From positions 1 to 21,172 of IMG/VR virus record IMGVR_UViG_3300001450_000408: 21,172 nt of DNA; one strand, written 5' to 3'. A program made the translations under genes and the position numbers. The first letter of the stretch is position 1; each line of letters starts with the position of its first letter. This document shows positions 4,757 to 11,402 of this stretch, in pieces. The notes below the pieces were generated by a model that was not told the DNA's origin, made no database searches, and was given only the letters and a program-made list of their open reading frames with translations. Origin of the DNA: a virus.

Positions 4757-6276
4757 ATGGCCCACCCTCGTTGTGAGTCTTCCGGCATCTTTAGAACAAG
4801 GTTTTCCTTGGCCCGGGTCACCCCAACGTACAACACACGGTGAGCGTCGTCGGGGTTCCTCTCCATCTCCTTTAGAGCCATTCCCGAAAGGTCTGTGAAC
4901 AGCAGGACGTTGTCTGCCTCGCCGCCTTTTGCGCCGTGGATCGTGGACAGCTTTATCTTAGGCTTCTCGAAAATGTTTATGCCTCTGTTGAGCAGCGCCG
5001 AAGCGTATGCCCGGTCTTCGTCTGCGATGCGGTCTAGGGCCACGTCCCATGTGTCGTCGGGTGTCTCCAGGCCAAAGTGCTGGCGCAGGACGGCCTTTGT
5101 AAACAGGTCGTTTTGGTCTGCCCCGGAAATCATCTTCTTAGCGCCGCGCTTTAGACGGCCTGCTCCGCTCGACATATGGTCGTATAGGTTGATGGCTTCC
5201 TTTACCGATATCTCATGTCCGGGGCTTTCTTGTAGGTGGTTCCAAGAACTGATGGCGTTCCGGACAGACTTTTTGAGGGAGGGCGATCCTTTGCGCTCGA
5301 AGTATTGCCCGCTGGAAGTCAGGCGGGCGGCAAGGTCATCCAGCATGTAGTTGGCCTGCGCTAGGACGAGCCACTCGTCGTTTCCGAACGTGACGGTGTT
5401 GGCGTCATAAGTGCGCTCCACGCTGCCTTCCTCCTGCCTCGGGGACCAGACCTTTTTCTGTCTGTTCTGTATCCTCCTTACTACAGAATCCGCTATCTTG
5501 TGAACGCTGCGGGGAACCCTGTAGGATTGCGACAAGACCTCCGAGCCTCCCGGCAACCCGACGAAGTGGTTTATGTCGGCCCCCGCCCAACGATAGATCC
5601 CTTGGTCATCGTCTCCTGCTACGAACATCCGGTCGCTGCGGTCGCTCAAATGGTGGGCTACTTTCCATTGGAGGGGGGTTAGGTCCTGAGCTTCGTCAAG
5701 AAAAACCACTTTGAGAAAGGGTATGTTCCCGGGCCGGTCGGATAGCTCCACCATCATGTCAGTGAAGTCTTTGAGGCCATGGGACACTTTAAACCGGTCG
5801 TACTCTTTGTATAGATGGTCAAACTCATAGTACGGGATCGACAGTTCGACAGCATTGTAGGCGTACTGAGGACCCAGCAGGGAGTTACGGGCTAGGTCAA
5901 TTGCTCGCATGATGGGGCTGTTGCTCTTCATCAGAACAAAGCCGTCGTCGGCTATATGCTCGGCACCTTTTGAGGACAGGTCCACCCCCGTCTCCTTGCC
6001 GAAAGTTTTCAGTCCTTTGTCCCCAAGCACGTCTGCCCCAACCATCCCAAGGGCTTTGAAGGCAAGACTATGCAACGTCCGGAAGTACTGGAAATCCTTC
6101 TCTGGATCCAAACCAAACCTTGCAACCGCGCGGTCCCGTGCTTCGTGGGCCGCTTTCCGTGTAAAAGCAAAGTATCCGATTTCATTAGGTGACATCCCCC
6201 CTGCAAGAAGTTCGTCCACCTGATTCAGCAGCGTGGTCGTCTTCCCTGTCCCCGGTGGGCCAAAGTACCTAAACAT
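4753..6276 (-). CDS. UvrD/Rep-like superfamily 1 DNA helicase
   Basis: The protein has 507 residues. It is an ATP-driven 3'-5' DNA helicase by family, probably opening duplex DNA for the phage polymerase or aiding recombination and repair. Motifs in order: Walker A GPPGTGKTT (6-14), motif Ia FAFTRKAAHEA (37-47), FRTLHSLAFKAL (65-76), Walker B VVFLDEAQD (190-198), motif III VAGDDDQGIYRWAGA (219-233), motif IV LSQSYRVP (248-255), motif V STIHGAKGGEADNVLL (444-459) and motif VI VLYVGVTRAKENL (481-493). It is shorter than UvrD/Rep (about 670-720 residues), and most of the loss is in the 1B/2B insertions. An AGAGGAG site lies seven bases before the ATG, which follows the regulator's TAG directly. 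Its TGA overlaps the small membrane peptide. Confidence 0.93.
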   Translation of the reverse strand: MFRYFGPPGTGKTTTLLNQVDELLAGGMSPNEIGYFAFTRKAAHEARDRAVARFGLDPEKDFQYFRTLHSLAFKALGMVGADVLGDKGLKTFGKETGVDLSSKGAEHIADDGFVLMKSNSPIMRAIDLARNSLLGPQYAYNAVELSIPYYEFDHLYKEYDRFKVSHGLKDFTDMMVELSDRPGNIPFLKVVFLDEAQDLTPLQWKVAHHLSDRSDRMFVAGDDDQGIYRWAGADINHFVGLPGGSEVLSQSYRVPRSVHKIADSVVRRIQNRQKKVWSPRQEEGSVERTYDANTVTFGNDEWLVLAQANYMLDDLAARLTSSGQYFERKGSPSLKKSVRNAISSWNHLQESPGHEISVKEAINLYDHMSSGAGRLKRGAKKMISGADQNDLFTKAVLRQHFGLETPDDTWDVALDRIADEDRAYASALLNRGINIFEKPKIKLSTIHGAKGGEADNVLLFTDLSGMALKEMERNPDDAHRVLYVGVTRAKENLVLKMPEDSQRGWAI

Positions 6277-6495
6277 CTAACCGCTCCTCTTAAAAACATC
6301 TATTTCATATCCAAGTGCCTCCAAGATCAGCTCCACCTTGTATATGGAGAGCTGCCTGGAAGCGCCTATGTTCTCGTATTCAGCTATGGTGCGCTGTGCC
6401 ATGTCTGCCTTTATGGCTAGGTTCTTCTGCGTTAGTCCGGCCTCCACCCTCAACTCCTTTAGAAGCAGGCTCCAATTAGTTTGTTCGCAGGTCAA
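6277..6495 (-). CDS. XRE-family helix-turn-helix regulator
   Basis: The protein has 72 residues. LLKELRVEAGLTQKNLAIKA, then DMAQRTIAEYENIG and LSIYKVELILEALGYEIDVF, form the five-helix Cro/C1 (HTH_3) fold, with recognition helix around residues 32-42. The only start consistent with the whole domain is a TTG at 6495 that overlaps the primase TGA (TTGA). The GAGGAGG stretch at the end of the primase gene can serve as a slightly distant ribosome site. A weak start and coupling to the primase would keep the amount low and tied to replication gene expression. It contains only the DNA-binding domain. It is the best candidate in the window to bind the inverted repeat at 9458-9472, though nothing proves that pairing. 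Confidence 0.82.
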   Translation of the reverse strand: MTCEQTNWSLLLKELRVEAGLTQKNLAIKADMAQRTIAEYENIGASRQLSIYKVELILEALGYEIDVFKRSG

Positions 6496-8033
6496 AACGG
6501 AACGTCCTCCTCCTCGTCAAAGCGTGATTCAAATCCCTCGTCGATCTTGGCGTATGATGGGATGGACCAGCATCGGACCGGCTGCCCCTTAATCCTGAAC
6601 TGTATGGCCTTGCCGTCTATGTCCCGAAGTCGTTGCGCGATCCGATTTGATTTGTATTCAAAGAACTTGTTGCGCTTGAGGAAGGCTTCGAAGTCCTTGA
6701 GCCGGAAGTATGTCCTCCCCTCTTCCTCGTCGGTCCATGGGCGGCGGAGAAGTATTTCTTCTCGGTCCATGGCTGATTGCATGTGCGTGGAGAACTCTTC
6801 CAGCATGTCGTAGAACTGTCCGCTCAGGCTGGTGTCGGCGGACGTTGATATTACCGCGCCCTCTGTGTCCACCATCTGCCCGAGAAGGCCGTGCATCTGC
6901 GCTTCCCAAGCCTGCCTTGTAATCGTGCGGGGCATGAAGTTTATTTGCTCCATACACAGGATCTGGAACCGGTGCTGGTTCTGGAGCCCCTCTGTGTCCA
7001 ACTCTACGGGGCTGCCGTTTACATCAAGAAACCACAGCGGTGGTTCGCTGTCGTATTTACGTAAATTGGCGACAGTGGGAGTGTTAGCCCCGCCTCCTAC
7101 CCCGTGCTTACGGCTCCTGCACAAATCCTTATTGCAGAAATTGCAGATGGGTTGGTCAGCGCATTTGTATTGATATTCTTTCTTCTTTATTTGGTCCGCG
7201 ACAACGTTGACCTCTTTAAGGGCTAGCGGCGGGTCCATGATCGTCTGGTTGTAGTCCAGAATTTTAGATTCCCAATCGTCGGGGTAAGCCTTCCGGAGAT
7301 AGACGCCTAAATTAAACAGACCGTTGTTTCGTGTGCCCTCTGGGAAACCCTGTCGTAGCAGGGCCTGCAAACACGGCGGCCCGTCTTTCAGCTTGTCGTC
7401 CACCACCGGCTCTGATTTAGCCAACATCCCCTCTAGCTGGTCTTCAGTTATGGCAGAGGCTTCGGCTTGGTCCAGAAACTCTATGAGGGTTGCGGCGCTT
7501 CCATCCTTGTTGAAGGCGTACCGTAGGCCGCCCTCGTGATCGAAGTATGGCAGGTTAAGGAAGTTTCCATTGTCCCCGCGTTCCAGAACGAGCTTGATCT
7601 GTTTTGGGAATATCTCACAGCCTCCGTAGCCTATCTCGGCGGCAATCTCTTTCAGCTTGAGCTGGACCTTCTCGGCTTCCACAAATTCCTTAAAGAACAG
7701 GTATAGGTGTGCGCCACCGGACTTACTGCGGCAAACCACCAGAGGTATCTCCAGCACAGCCAGCTTTCTCAGTATATCTGCGTGGTCCAGTGGGTACTGG
7801 TCAATGTCGATAGCGCCCCACCGACAGGCGTTGTCTTCATTAATAGGCACGACGCCTATGCTAACGGCACCTCTTAGATGGGCCGCGTAAGTAGCACTGG
7901 TCCGTGGTTCGTGGACAAATTTATAGACGCCCTTCTGTTTTCCCCGTGCGTCTTTGGTGGTCAACTCCAATGCCCCGTAAGCCCTGTTAAGGCCCTGGAA
8001 CAAGCGCGAAAATCTATCTAATTCTTTTTCCAT
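6492..8033 (-). CDS. TOTE-like archaeo-eukaryotic primase with Cys cluster
   Basis: The protein has 513 residues and by family makes primers for the phage polymerase. The catalytic core matches AEP primases of the TOTE type: HLRGAVSIGVVPI (52-64), the metal-binding WGAIDIDQY with D76 and D78, SKSGGAHLYLFF with H109, CEIFPKQ (139-145), and GNFLNLPYF (156-164). A helical PriCT-like region follows (about 230-285) with GTRNNGLFNLGVYLRKAYP. Next is a compact Cys cluster, C291, C297, C300 and C305 (CADQPICNFCNKDLCR), that probably binds zinc or an iron-sulfur cluster. The C-terminal ~190 residues are unassigned; the last twenty are acidic and end EEEDVPF. No helicase domain is fused. A stable hairpin (8042-8067) lies eight bases before the ATG and no good Shine-Dalgarno is visible. 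Confidence 0.85.
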   Translation of the reverse strand: MEKELDRFSRLFQGLNRAYGALELTTKDARGKQKGVYKFVHEPRTSATYAAHLRGAVSIGVVPINEDNACRWGAIDIDQYPLDHADILRKLAVLEIPLVVCRSKSGGAHLYLFFKEFVEAEKVQLKLKEIAAEIGYGGCEIFPKQIKLVLERGDNGNFLNLPYFDHEGGLRYAFNKDGSAATLIEFLDQAEASAITEDQLEGMLAKSEPVVDDKLKDGPPCLQALLRQGFPEGTRNNGLFNLGVYLRKAYPDDWESKILDYNQTIMDPPLALKEVNVVADQIKKKEYQYKCADQPICNFCNKDLCRSRKHGVGGGANTPTVANLRKYDSEPPLWFLDVNGSPVELDTEGLQNQHRFQILCMEQINFMPRTITRQAWEAQMHGLLGQMVDTEGAVISTSADTSLSGQFYDMLEEFSTHMQSAMDREEILLRRPWTDEEEGRTYFRLKDFEAFLKRNKFFEYKSNRIAQRLRDIDGKAIQFRIKGQPVRCWSIPSYAKIDEGFESRFDEEEDVPF

Positions 8034-8041
8034 TCTGAGGT

Positions 8042-8067
8042 ATGGGGGAAGGCGAACCTCCCCCCAT
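8042..8067 (-). promoter_or_regulatory. 11-bp hairpin with TTCG tetraloop just before the primase start
   Basis: On the minus strand the transcript reads ATGGGGGGAGG, TTCG, CCTTCCCCCAT. All eleven positions pair, with one G-U wobble, closed by a UUCG loop that is known to be unusually stable. It begins five bases after the stop of the SSB-like gene and ends eight bases before the primase ATG, where a ribosome site would normally be. There is no T-run after it, so it is not a standard terminator. It more likely blocks or tunes primase translation, protects the upstream mRNA 3' end, or marks a processing site. Confidence 0.6.
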
Positions 8068-8072
8068 GTTTC

Positions 8073-8852
8073 CTAGAAAGGCATGTCGTCGTCAGAGGAA
8101 GGTTTGTCTTCTTCCCTGACATGCTTCACGTTCACCTGTCCCGCGAGGATGGACTCAGCGAACAGCTTGGCCTCTGCATAGATGCTGGGCGATTCCACTG
8201 CCCGATCCTTTGAGATCTGCCATCCGTGCCATGAACCGTTTTTGTTCTCTTCGGATACGGTCTCAAGCTTCCAAACATGACTGAAGCGGGGCGGTGTAAA
8301 CAAATTGCCGCCCGAGTCCTTCATCTTCAGTGCCCGCATTGCGGAGTTCCACTGCTTCGATTTCTTGAACTGCGTTGACTTCATAGGCAGGAGTGCCTGT
8401 TGGGTCATGCCGTCATTGTCTACGATGAGGATGTAATGCTGGGCGGTGCGCTCTAGGTATCGACCGCTGCCCCCTTTCACGTAGTCTTTGTTGTCGTCAC
8501 CGCGTTCGGTTTCAGGAATCTCGTCTCCTGCGCCATAGATACGGTGTGGAGCGCCAGTCCCGGTGCCCCGGGGTTCCCATTCAATGTACTGAAGGGTATA
8601 GGCGCAGTTGATGACGGTAACGCCCTCAGTGCCTTTGACGACGTCCTTTGTAACGGTGTTGTAGATATCACCGGCTTTGGCCCCGTCAAGATCATCCAGC
8701 TCATCGGACATCTTTTGCAGAACCTTCAGGAAAGGTATCGCTAGATCTTCCGATCCGAGATCGCTTACGCCAATTCCTGCGTCGGCTGCGAACATGTTTT
8801 CGTCCATGATCGCGAGTTCGGCTTTCGCCTTCTTTGCTACGGCAGTTGCCAT
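8073..8852 (-). CDS. Probable single-stranded DNA-binding protein (acidic SSB-like tail)
   Basis: The protein has 259 residues from the ATG at 8852, chosen because an AAGAGGAG ribosome site lies nine bases upstream. A longer frame to 8951 overlaps the previous gene and lacks a site. The C-terminus EEDKPSSDDDMPF copies the acidic tip of bacterial SSBs (DDDIPF) and the acidic tails of phage ssDNA-binding proteins, through which they dock replication enzymes. The body includes DLAIPFLKVLQKMSDELD, GAKAGDIYNTVTKDV and VTVINCAYTLQYIEWEPRG, a set I associate with an uncharacterised phage family, then RYLERTAQHYILIVDNDG with a beta-rich pattern. I do not see a classical SSB OB-fold motif, so binding of ssDNA is inferred from the tail and position between the coiled-coil protein and the primase. 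Confidence 0.62.
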   Translation of the reverse strand: MATAVAKKAKAELAIMDENMFAADAGIGVSDLGSEDLAIPFLKVLQKMSDELDDLDGAKAGDIYNTVTKDVVKGTEGVTVINCAYTLQYIEWEPRGTGTGAPHRIYGAGDEIPETERGDDNKDYVKGGSGRYLERTAQHYILIVDNDGMTQQALLPMKSTQFKKSKQWNSAMRALKMKDSGGNLFTPPRFSHVWKLETVSEENKNGSWHGWQISKDRAVESPSIYAEAKLFAESILAGQVNVKHVREEDKPSSDDDMPF

Positions 8853-8854
8853 GA

Positions 8855-9430
8855 TTACTTGCTCCTCTTGATTGTTGCACGTTGTGAGATAAAGGCCCCA
8901 AATAGATCGAGCGGGATGGGGTCCCCCGCTTCTACCCGCTCCCGAAGCCAACCCCGTAAGGTCGAAGACTCGACCTTTTCCGCTTGGCTGGGAACGAATC
9001 CTTGTGCGTCGCAGAGTCCTACAAACTCTTTGGCAGTTTCGTCTTCGCCGCGACCAAAAGAAACGGACACAAGATTCTTTACGAGATCACCATGGTCGTT
9101 GTCTCTCAACCACTGGAACGCTTCTTCCTTGCGGTCCTTTGGAATGCTTGCGGCGTAAATAGGCTTGATGGCGATTTCGGACCCGTCGGTTAGAGTGAAC
9201 TTTTGTAAGCCCATAACTTCCAACGCTTCCGGAAGCCGCTCGTCCGTTATCTTAAGGAGAGCGGCTTTAGTTTCCTTCATAATCTTCTCTGTGTCGGCCA
9301 GCTTGTGCTCAAGGGCTGCGGCTTCCGTAGCCAGACGCGAAACAGCGTCGAGCTTACCTTCTTGTAGCTGGTCAATTTTGTTTGAGGTTGCTCCAGAGTC
9401 TGAAGCCATTTCTGCTAGTAAGTCATTCAT
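8855..9430 (-). CDS. Unknown replication-block protein with N-terminal coiled coil
   Basis: The protein has 191 residues from the ATG at 9430, with AGGAG eight bases upstream. An ATG at 9454 lacks a ribosome site and is rejected. Residues about 20-62 (SRLATEAAALEHKLADTEKI and after) form a likely coiled coil. The rest is a compact domain with LPEALEVMGLQKFTLTDG, PKDRKEEAFQWLRDNDHGDL and PIPLDLFGAFISQRATIKR. I recall similar phage proteins, generally called hypothetical, next to ssDNA-binding genes. It is the first gene of the leftward replication operon, about 45 bases from the predicted start of transcription, and so should be strongly expressed. Its end carries the ribosome site of the SSB-like gene, so the two are probably made together and may work together. 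Confidence 0.68.
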   Translation of the reverse strand: MNDLLAEMASDSGATSNKIDQLQEGKLDAVSRLATEAAALEHKLADTEKIMKETKAALLKITDERLPEALEVMGLQKFTLTDGSEIAIKPIYAASIPKDRKEEAFQWLRDNDHGDLVKNLVSVSFGRGEDETAKEFVGLCDAQGFVPSQAEKVESSTLRGWLRERVEAGDPIPLDLFGAFISQRATIKRSK

Positions 9431-9457
9431 GTTCTTTGCTCCTGTTTCATTCATCGG

Positions 9458-9472
9458 CGGTTGACTTAACCG
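9458..9472. promoter_or_regulatory. Inverted repeat, candidate operator in the divergent promoter region
   Basis: CGGTT (9458-9462) and AACCG (9468-9472) form a perfect 5-bp inverted repeat around GACTT. It covers the -35 box of the rightward promoter and falls within the first transcribed bases of the leftward one, so one bound dimer could influence both. Five-base arms can occur by chance, and the binding protein is unknown. The XRE regulator encoded at 6277-6495 is a candidate. Confidence 0.4.
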
Positions 9473-9489
9473 TCAGGAATCGTTATATG
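9461..9489 (+). promoter_or_regulatory. Sigma70-like promoter for the SNF2 helicase gene
   Basis: TTGACT (9461-9466) matches five of six -35 bases. After a 17-base spacer comes TATATG (9484-9489), a fair -10. The predicted transcript starts near 9496 and has about 26 untranslated bases before the helicase ATG at 9522. This is the only rightward transcription unit in the window. Confidence 0.6.
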
Positions 9490-9510
9490 GGTATAGATGA
9501 GAGGATGCAA
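9482..9510 (-). promoter_or_regulatory. Sigma70-like promoter for the leftward replication operon
   Basis: On the minus strand TTGCAT (9510-9505), a 17-base spacer, and TATAAC (9487-9482) form a strong sigma70-type promoter. The -10 matches TATAAT in five of six positions. Transcription would start near 9475, about 45 bases before the ATG at 9430. Its -10 box overlaps the -10 of the opposite promoter almost completely, so polymerase cannot sit on both at once. Confidence 0.65.
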
Positions 9511-9521
9511 GAGAAATCTTT

Positions 9522-10961
9522 ATGAGTGAATTTGTTTTCAAGACCCGACCTTACGATCATCAGCTCGAAGCTTTTACAGCTAGCGCTGAGAAGACGAACT
9601 TTGCCCTTCTCATGGACATGGGCACAGGGAAGACGAAGGTGGACATCGATTCCATGGGTCATTGCTTCGAGAAGGGTCTGATAGACTTTGCCATCATCGT
9701 AGCACCCAAGGGTGTCATTCGGAACTGGGTACCTGAGATAGCTGCACATTTACCCGAGCGGATCGAAAGAGAGATAGTCATCTGGAAGCCCGGACTGACT
9801 AAGGCTCATCGCAAGGAGCTGATGGACCTTCACGAACACACCGGGAAGATGAAGTTCTTACTAATGAACATAGAGGCGTTTTCCACCAAGAAGGGCGTGG
9901 ATATTGCGGACTTCTTTGTAAAGAAGTTTAAGGTCTTTATGACGGTAGACGAATCGACCACCATCAAAAACCGGCAGGCAAAGCGGACCAAGGCTGTGTG
10001 CGCCGTGGGCCGTGGTGCGGTAATGCGGCGCATCCTCACAGGCTCCCCGGTTACCAAGTCGCCCATGGACCTCTTTAGCCAGATGGATTTCCTGAGCCCG
10101 GACATACTGGGCTTCAAAAGTTACTACGCCTTTCAGAGCCGGTACGCCGTTGTGCAGCGCCGCAGCATGGGATCGCACTCCTTTAACCAGATATTGGGGT
10201 TCCAGAGACTAGATGAGCTTACGGAGAAGTTGAACGACCACTCCTTCCGCGTTCGCAAGGAGGACTGTCTGGATCTGCCCGACAAAGTTTACATGAGGCG
10301 GGCGGTGGAGCTTACGTCAGAGCAGTCGGATGCCTACGGTCAGATGAAGACCCTAGCGCTGGCTCGGTTGGACAATGGTGACTTAGCCACCACGCAGAAC
10401 GTATTGACGCAGATCATGCGTCTACAACAGATATGTCTGGGCAGCTTGACGGACGACGACGGCACGGTGCATCCGCTTAAATCCAACCGACAGGATGAAC
10501 TTTTAAATATATGTGACGAGATACAGGGCAAGGCGATTATATGGGCGACCTGGACGCAGGATATCCGCGCTATCGCCGAGGCCCTGCGCGACCGCTTTAG
10601 CGTACAAGCGGTTGCAACGCTCCACGGTGAGACCCCTGATTCTGAGCGCCAAGAAATCGTGGAAACTTTCCAAGATCGGCAATCGGAGTTACGTTTCATC
10701 GTGGGGCACCCTAAAACAGGCGGTTACGGTCTGACCCTCACGGCTGCAAACACTGTGATCTACTACAGCAACAGCTATGATCTGGAGCTACGGCTTCAGT
10801 CCGAAGACCGTGCCCACCGCATTGGACAGGAGAACAAGGTGACGTATATCGACCTGATCTCCCCCAAGACTATTGACGAGAAGATTGTGGATGCCTTGCG
10901 AAACAAGATTAAAATAGCGGACCTTGTATTGGGCGAGGACGCTAGGGATTGGCTAAGTTAG
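9522..10961 (+). CDS. SNF2-family (superfamily 2) DNA helicase/translocase
   Basis: The protein has 479 residues and by family is an ATP-driven double-stranded DNA translocase. The N-terminal lobe has a Q-motif-like YDHQ (11-14), Walker A LLMDMGTGKTK (29-39), IIVAPKGVIRNWVPEI (58-73, motif Ia region), Walker B VDEST (142-146) and motif III LTGSP (172-176). The C-terminal lobe has GKAIIWATWTQ, GYGLTLTAANTVIYYSNSYD (motif V) and the arginine-finger motif EDRAHRIGQ (428-436), characteristic of SNF2/HepA proteins. There is no fused nuclease or chromatin domain. Phage homologues are commonly found near primase and polymerase genes, and the exact role (fork remodelling, recombination, stripping host proteins) is unknown. 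The ATG has only a weak AAGAGA site. It is the sole plus-strand gene, and its end overlaps the lysin gene by nine bases. Confidence 0.93.
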   Translation: MSEFVFKTRPYDHQLEAFTASAEKTNFALLMDMGTGKTKVDIDSMGHCFEKGLIDFAIIVAPKGVIRNWVPEIAAHLPERIEREIVIWKPGLTKAHRKELMDLHEHTGKMKFLLMNIEAFSTKKGVDIADFFVKKFKVFMTVDESTTIKNRQAKRTKAVCAVGRGAVMRRILTGSPVTKSPMDLFSQMDFLSPDILGFKSYYAFQSRYAVVQRRSMGSHSFNQILGFQRLDELTEKLNDHSFRVRKEDCLDLPDKVYMRRAVELTSEQSDAYGQMKTLALARLDNGDLATTQNVLTQIMRLQQICLGSLTDDDGTVHPLKSNRQDELLNICDEIQGKAIIWATWTQDIRAIAEALRDRFSVQAVATLHGETPDSERQEIVETFQDRQSELRFIVGHPKTGGYGLTLTAANTVIYYSNSYDLELRLQSEDRAHRIGQENKVTYIDLISPKTIDEKIVDALRNKIKIADLVLGEDARDWLS

Positions 10962-11402
10962 AGCGGTCCAAGTACGACCGTCAAAGATGCGGGCCGACTT
11001 GCGGTGTGTCTTGTCCGCGTCGTAGCTGCAATGCACCCAGCCGCTTGTGGGCTCACCTTCCTTGTAGAACTCAAGGATTAGCTGGTCGAAGTCACAATTC
11101 TCCCGGACCCAGAGCGCGACCTCCTTGTTATCAATCCCCGGCACTTCAAAGTCTACGGCATTTCCTGTGACGTGTTGAGACTTGTCGGAAGAGCCGATTT
11201 CCCGGTTCAACGTAAAACCCCTGTAACCGCTGTTGGGTACAAACGGTATACCGTAATGCTCCCGGACAGGCTCCAATATATTATCGCAAAGAAGTATCAA
11301 GCTCTCGACTTCAGTGCCATTGGGCGTGTTGTCGATGCCCTTGCGGGTGGCCGTCTCGGACTTTGTAAGCTCGCTTAAAGAAAAGTGCTTGGAGAGCATC
11401 AT
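10953..11402 (-). CDS. Peptidase M15-family lysin (peptidoglycan peptidase)
   Basis: The protein has 149 residues and probably cleaves peptide cross-links or stem peptides of peptidoglycan for lysis. The zinc site of the M15 (VanY/D-Ala-D-Ala carboxypeptidase-like) fold is visible: SGYRGFTLNREIG, then SQHVTGNAVDFEV with H77 and D84 (HxxxxxxD), and GWVHCSY with the third ligand H124. The N-terminus (SKHFSLSELTKSETATRKGI) also matches family members. There is no signal peptide or membrane segment, so release would need a holin, which is not evident nearby. Two consecutive ATGs start it, and the first overlaps the TGA of the giant virion gene. The 3' end overlaps the SNF2 gene on the other strand. 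Being last in the virion operon, it could also be a virion-associated lysin. Confidence 0.9.
   Translation of the reverse strand: MMLSKHFSLSELTKSETATRKGIDNTPNGTEVESLILLCDNILEPVREHYGIPFVPNSGYRGFTLNREIGSSDKSQHVTGNAVDFEVPGIDNKEVALWVRENCDFDQLILEFYKEGEPTSGWVHCSYDADKTHRKSARIFDGRTWTALT

Noticed and set aside
8853-8951. 33-residue N-terminal extension of the SSB-like protein
   Set aside because: It overlaps the upstream gene, has low-complexity GAGRSGG sequence and no ribosome site, while the ATG at 8852 has a strong AAGAGGAG.
10962-10982. CGGTC/GACCG stem after the SNF2 gene as a terminator
   Set aside because: The stem is only five base pairs and neither strand has a T-run after it.
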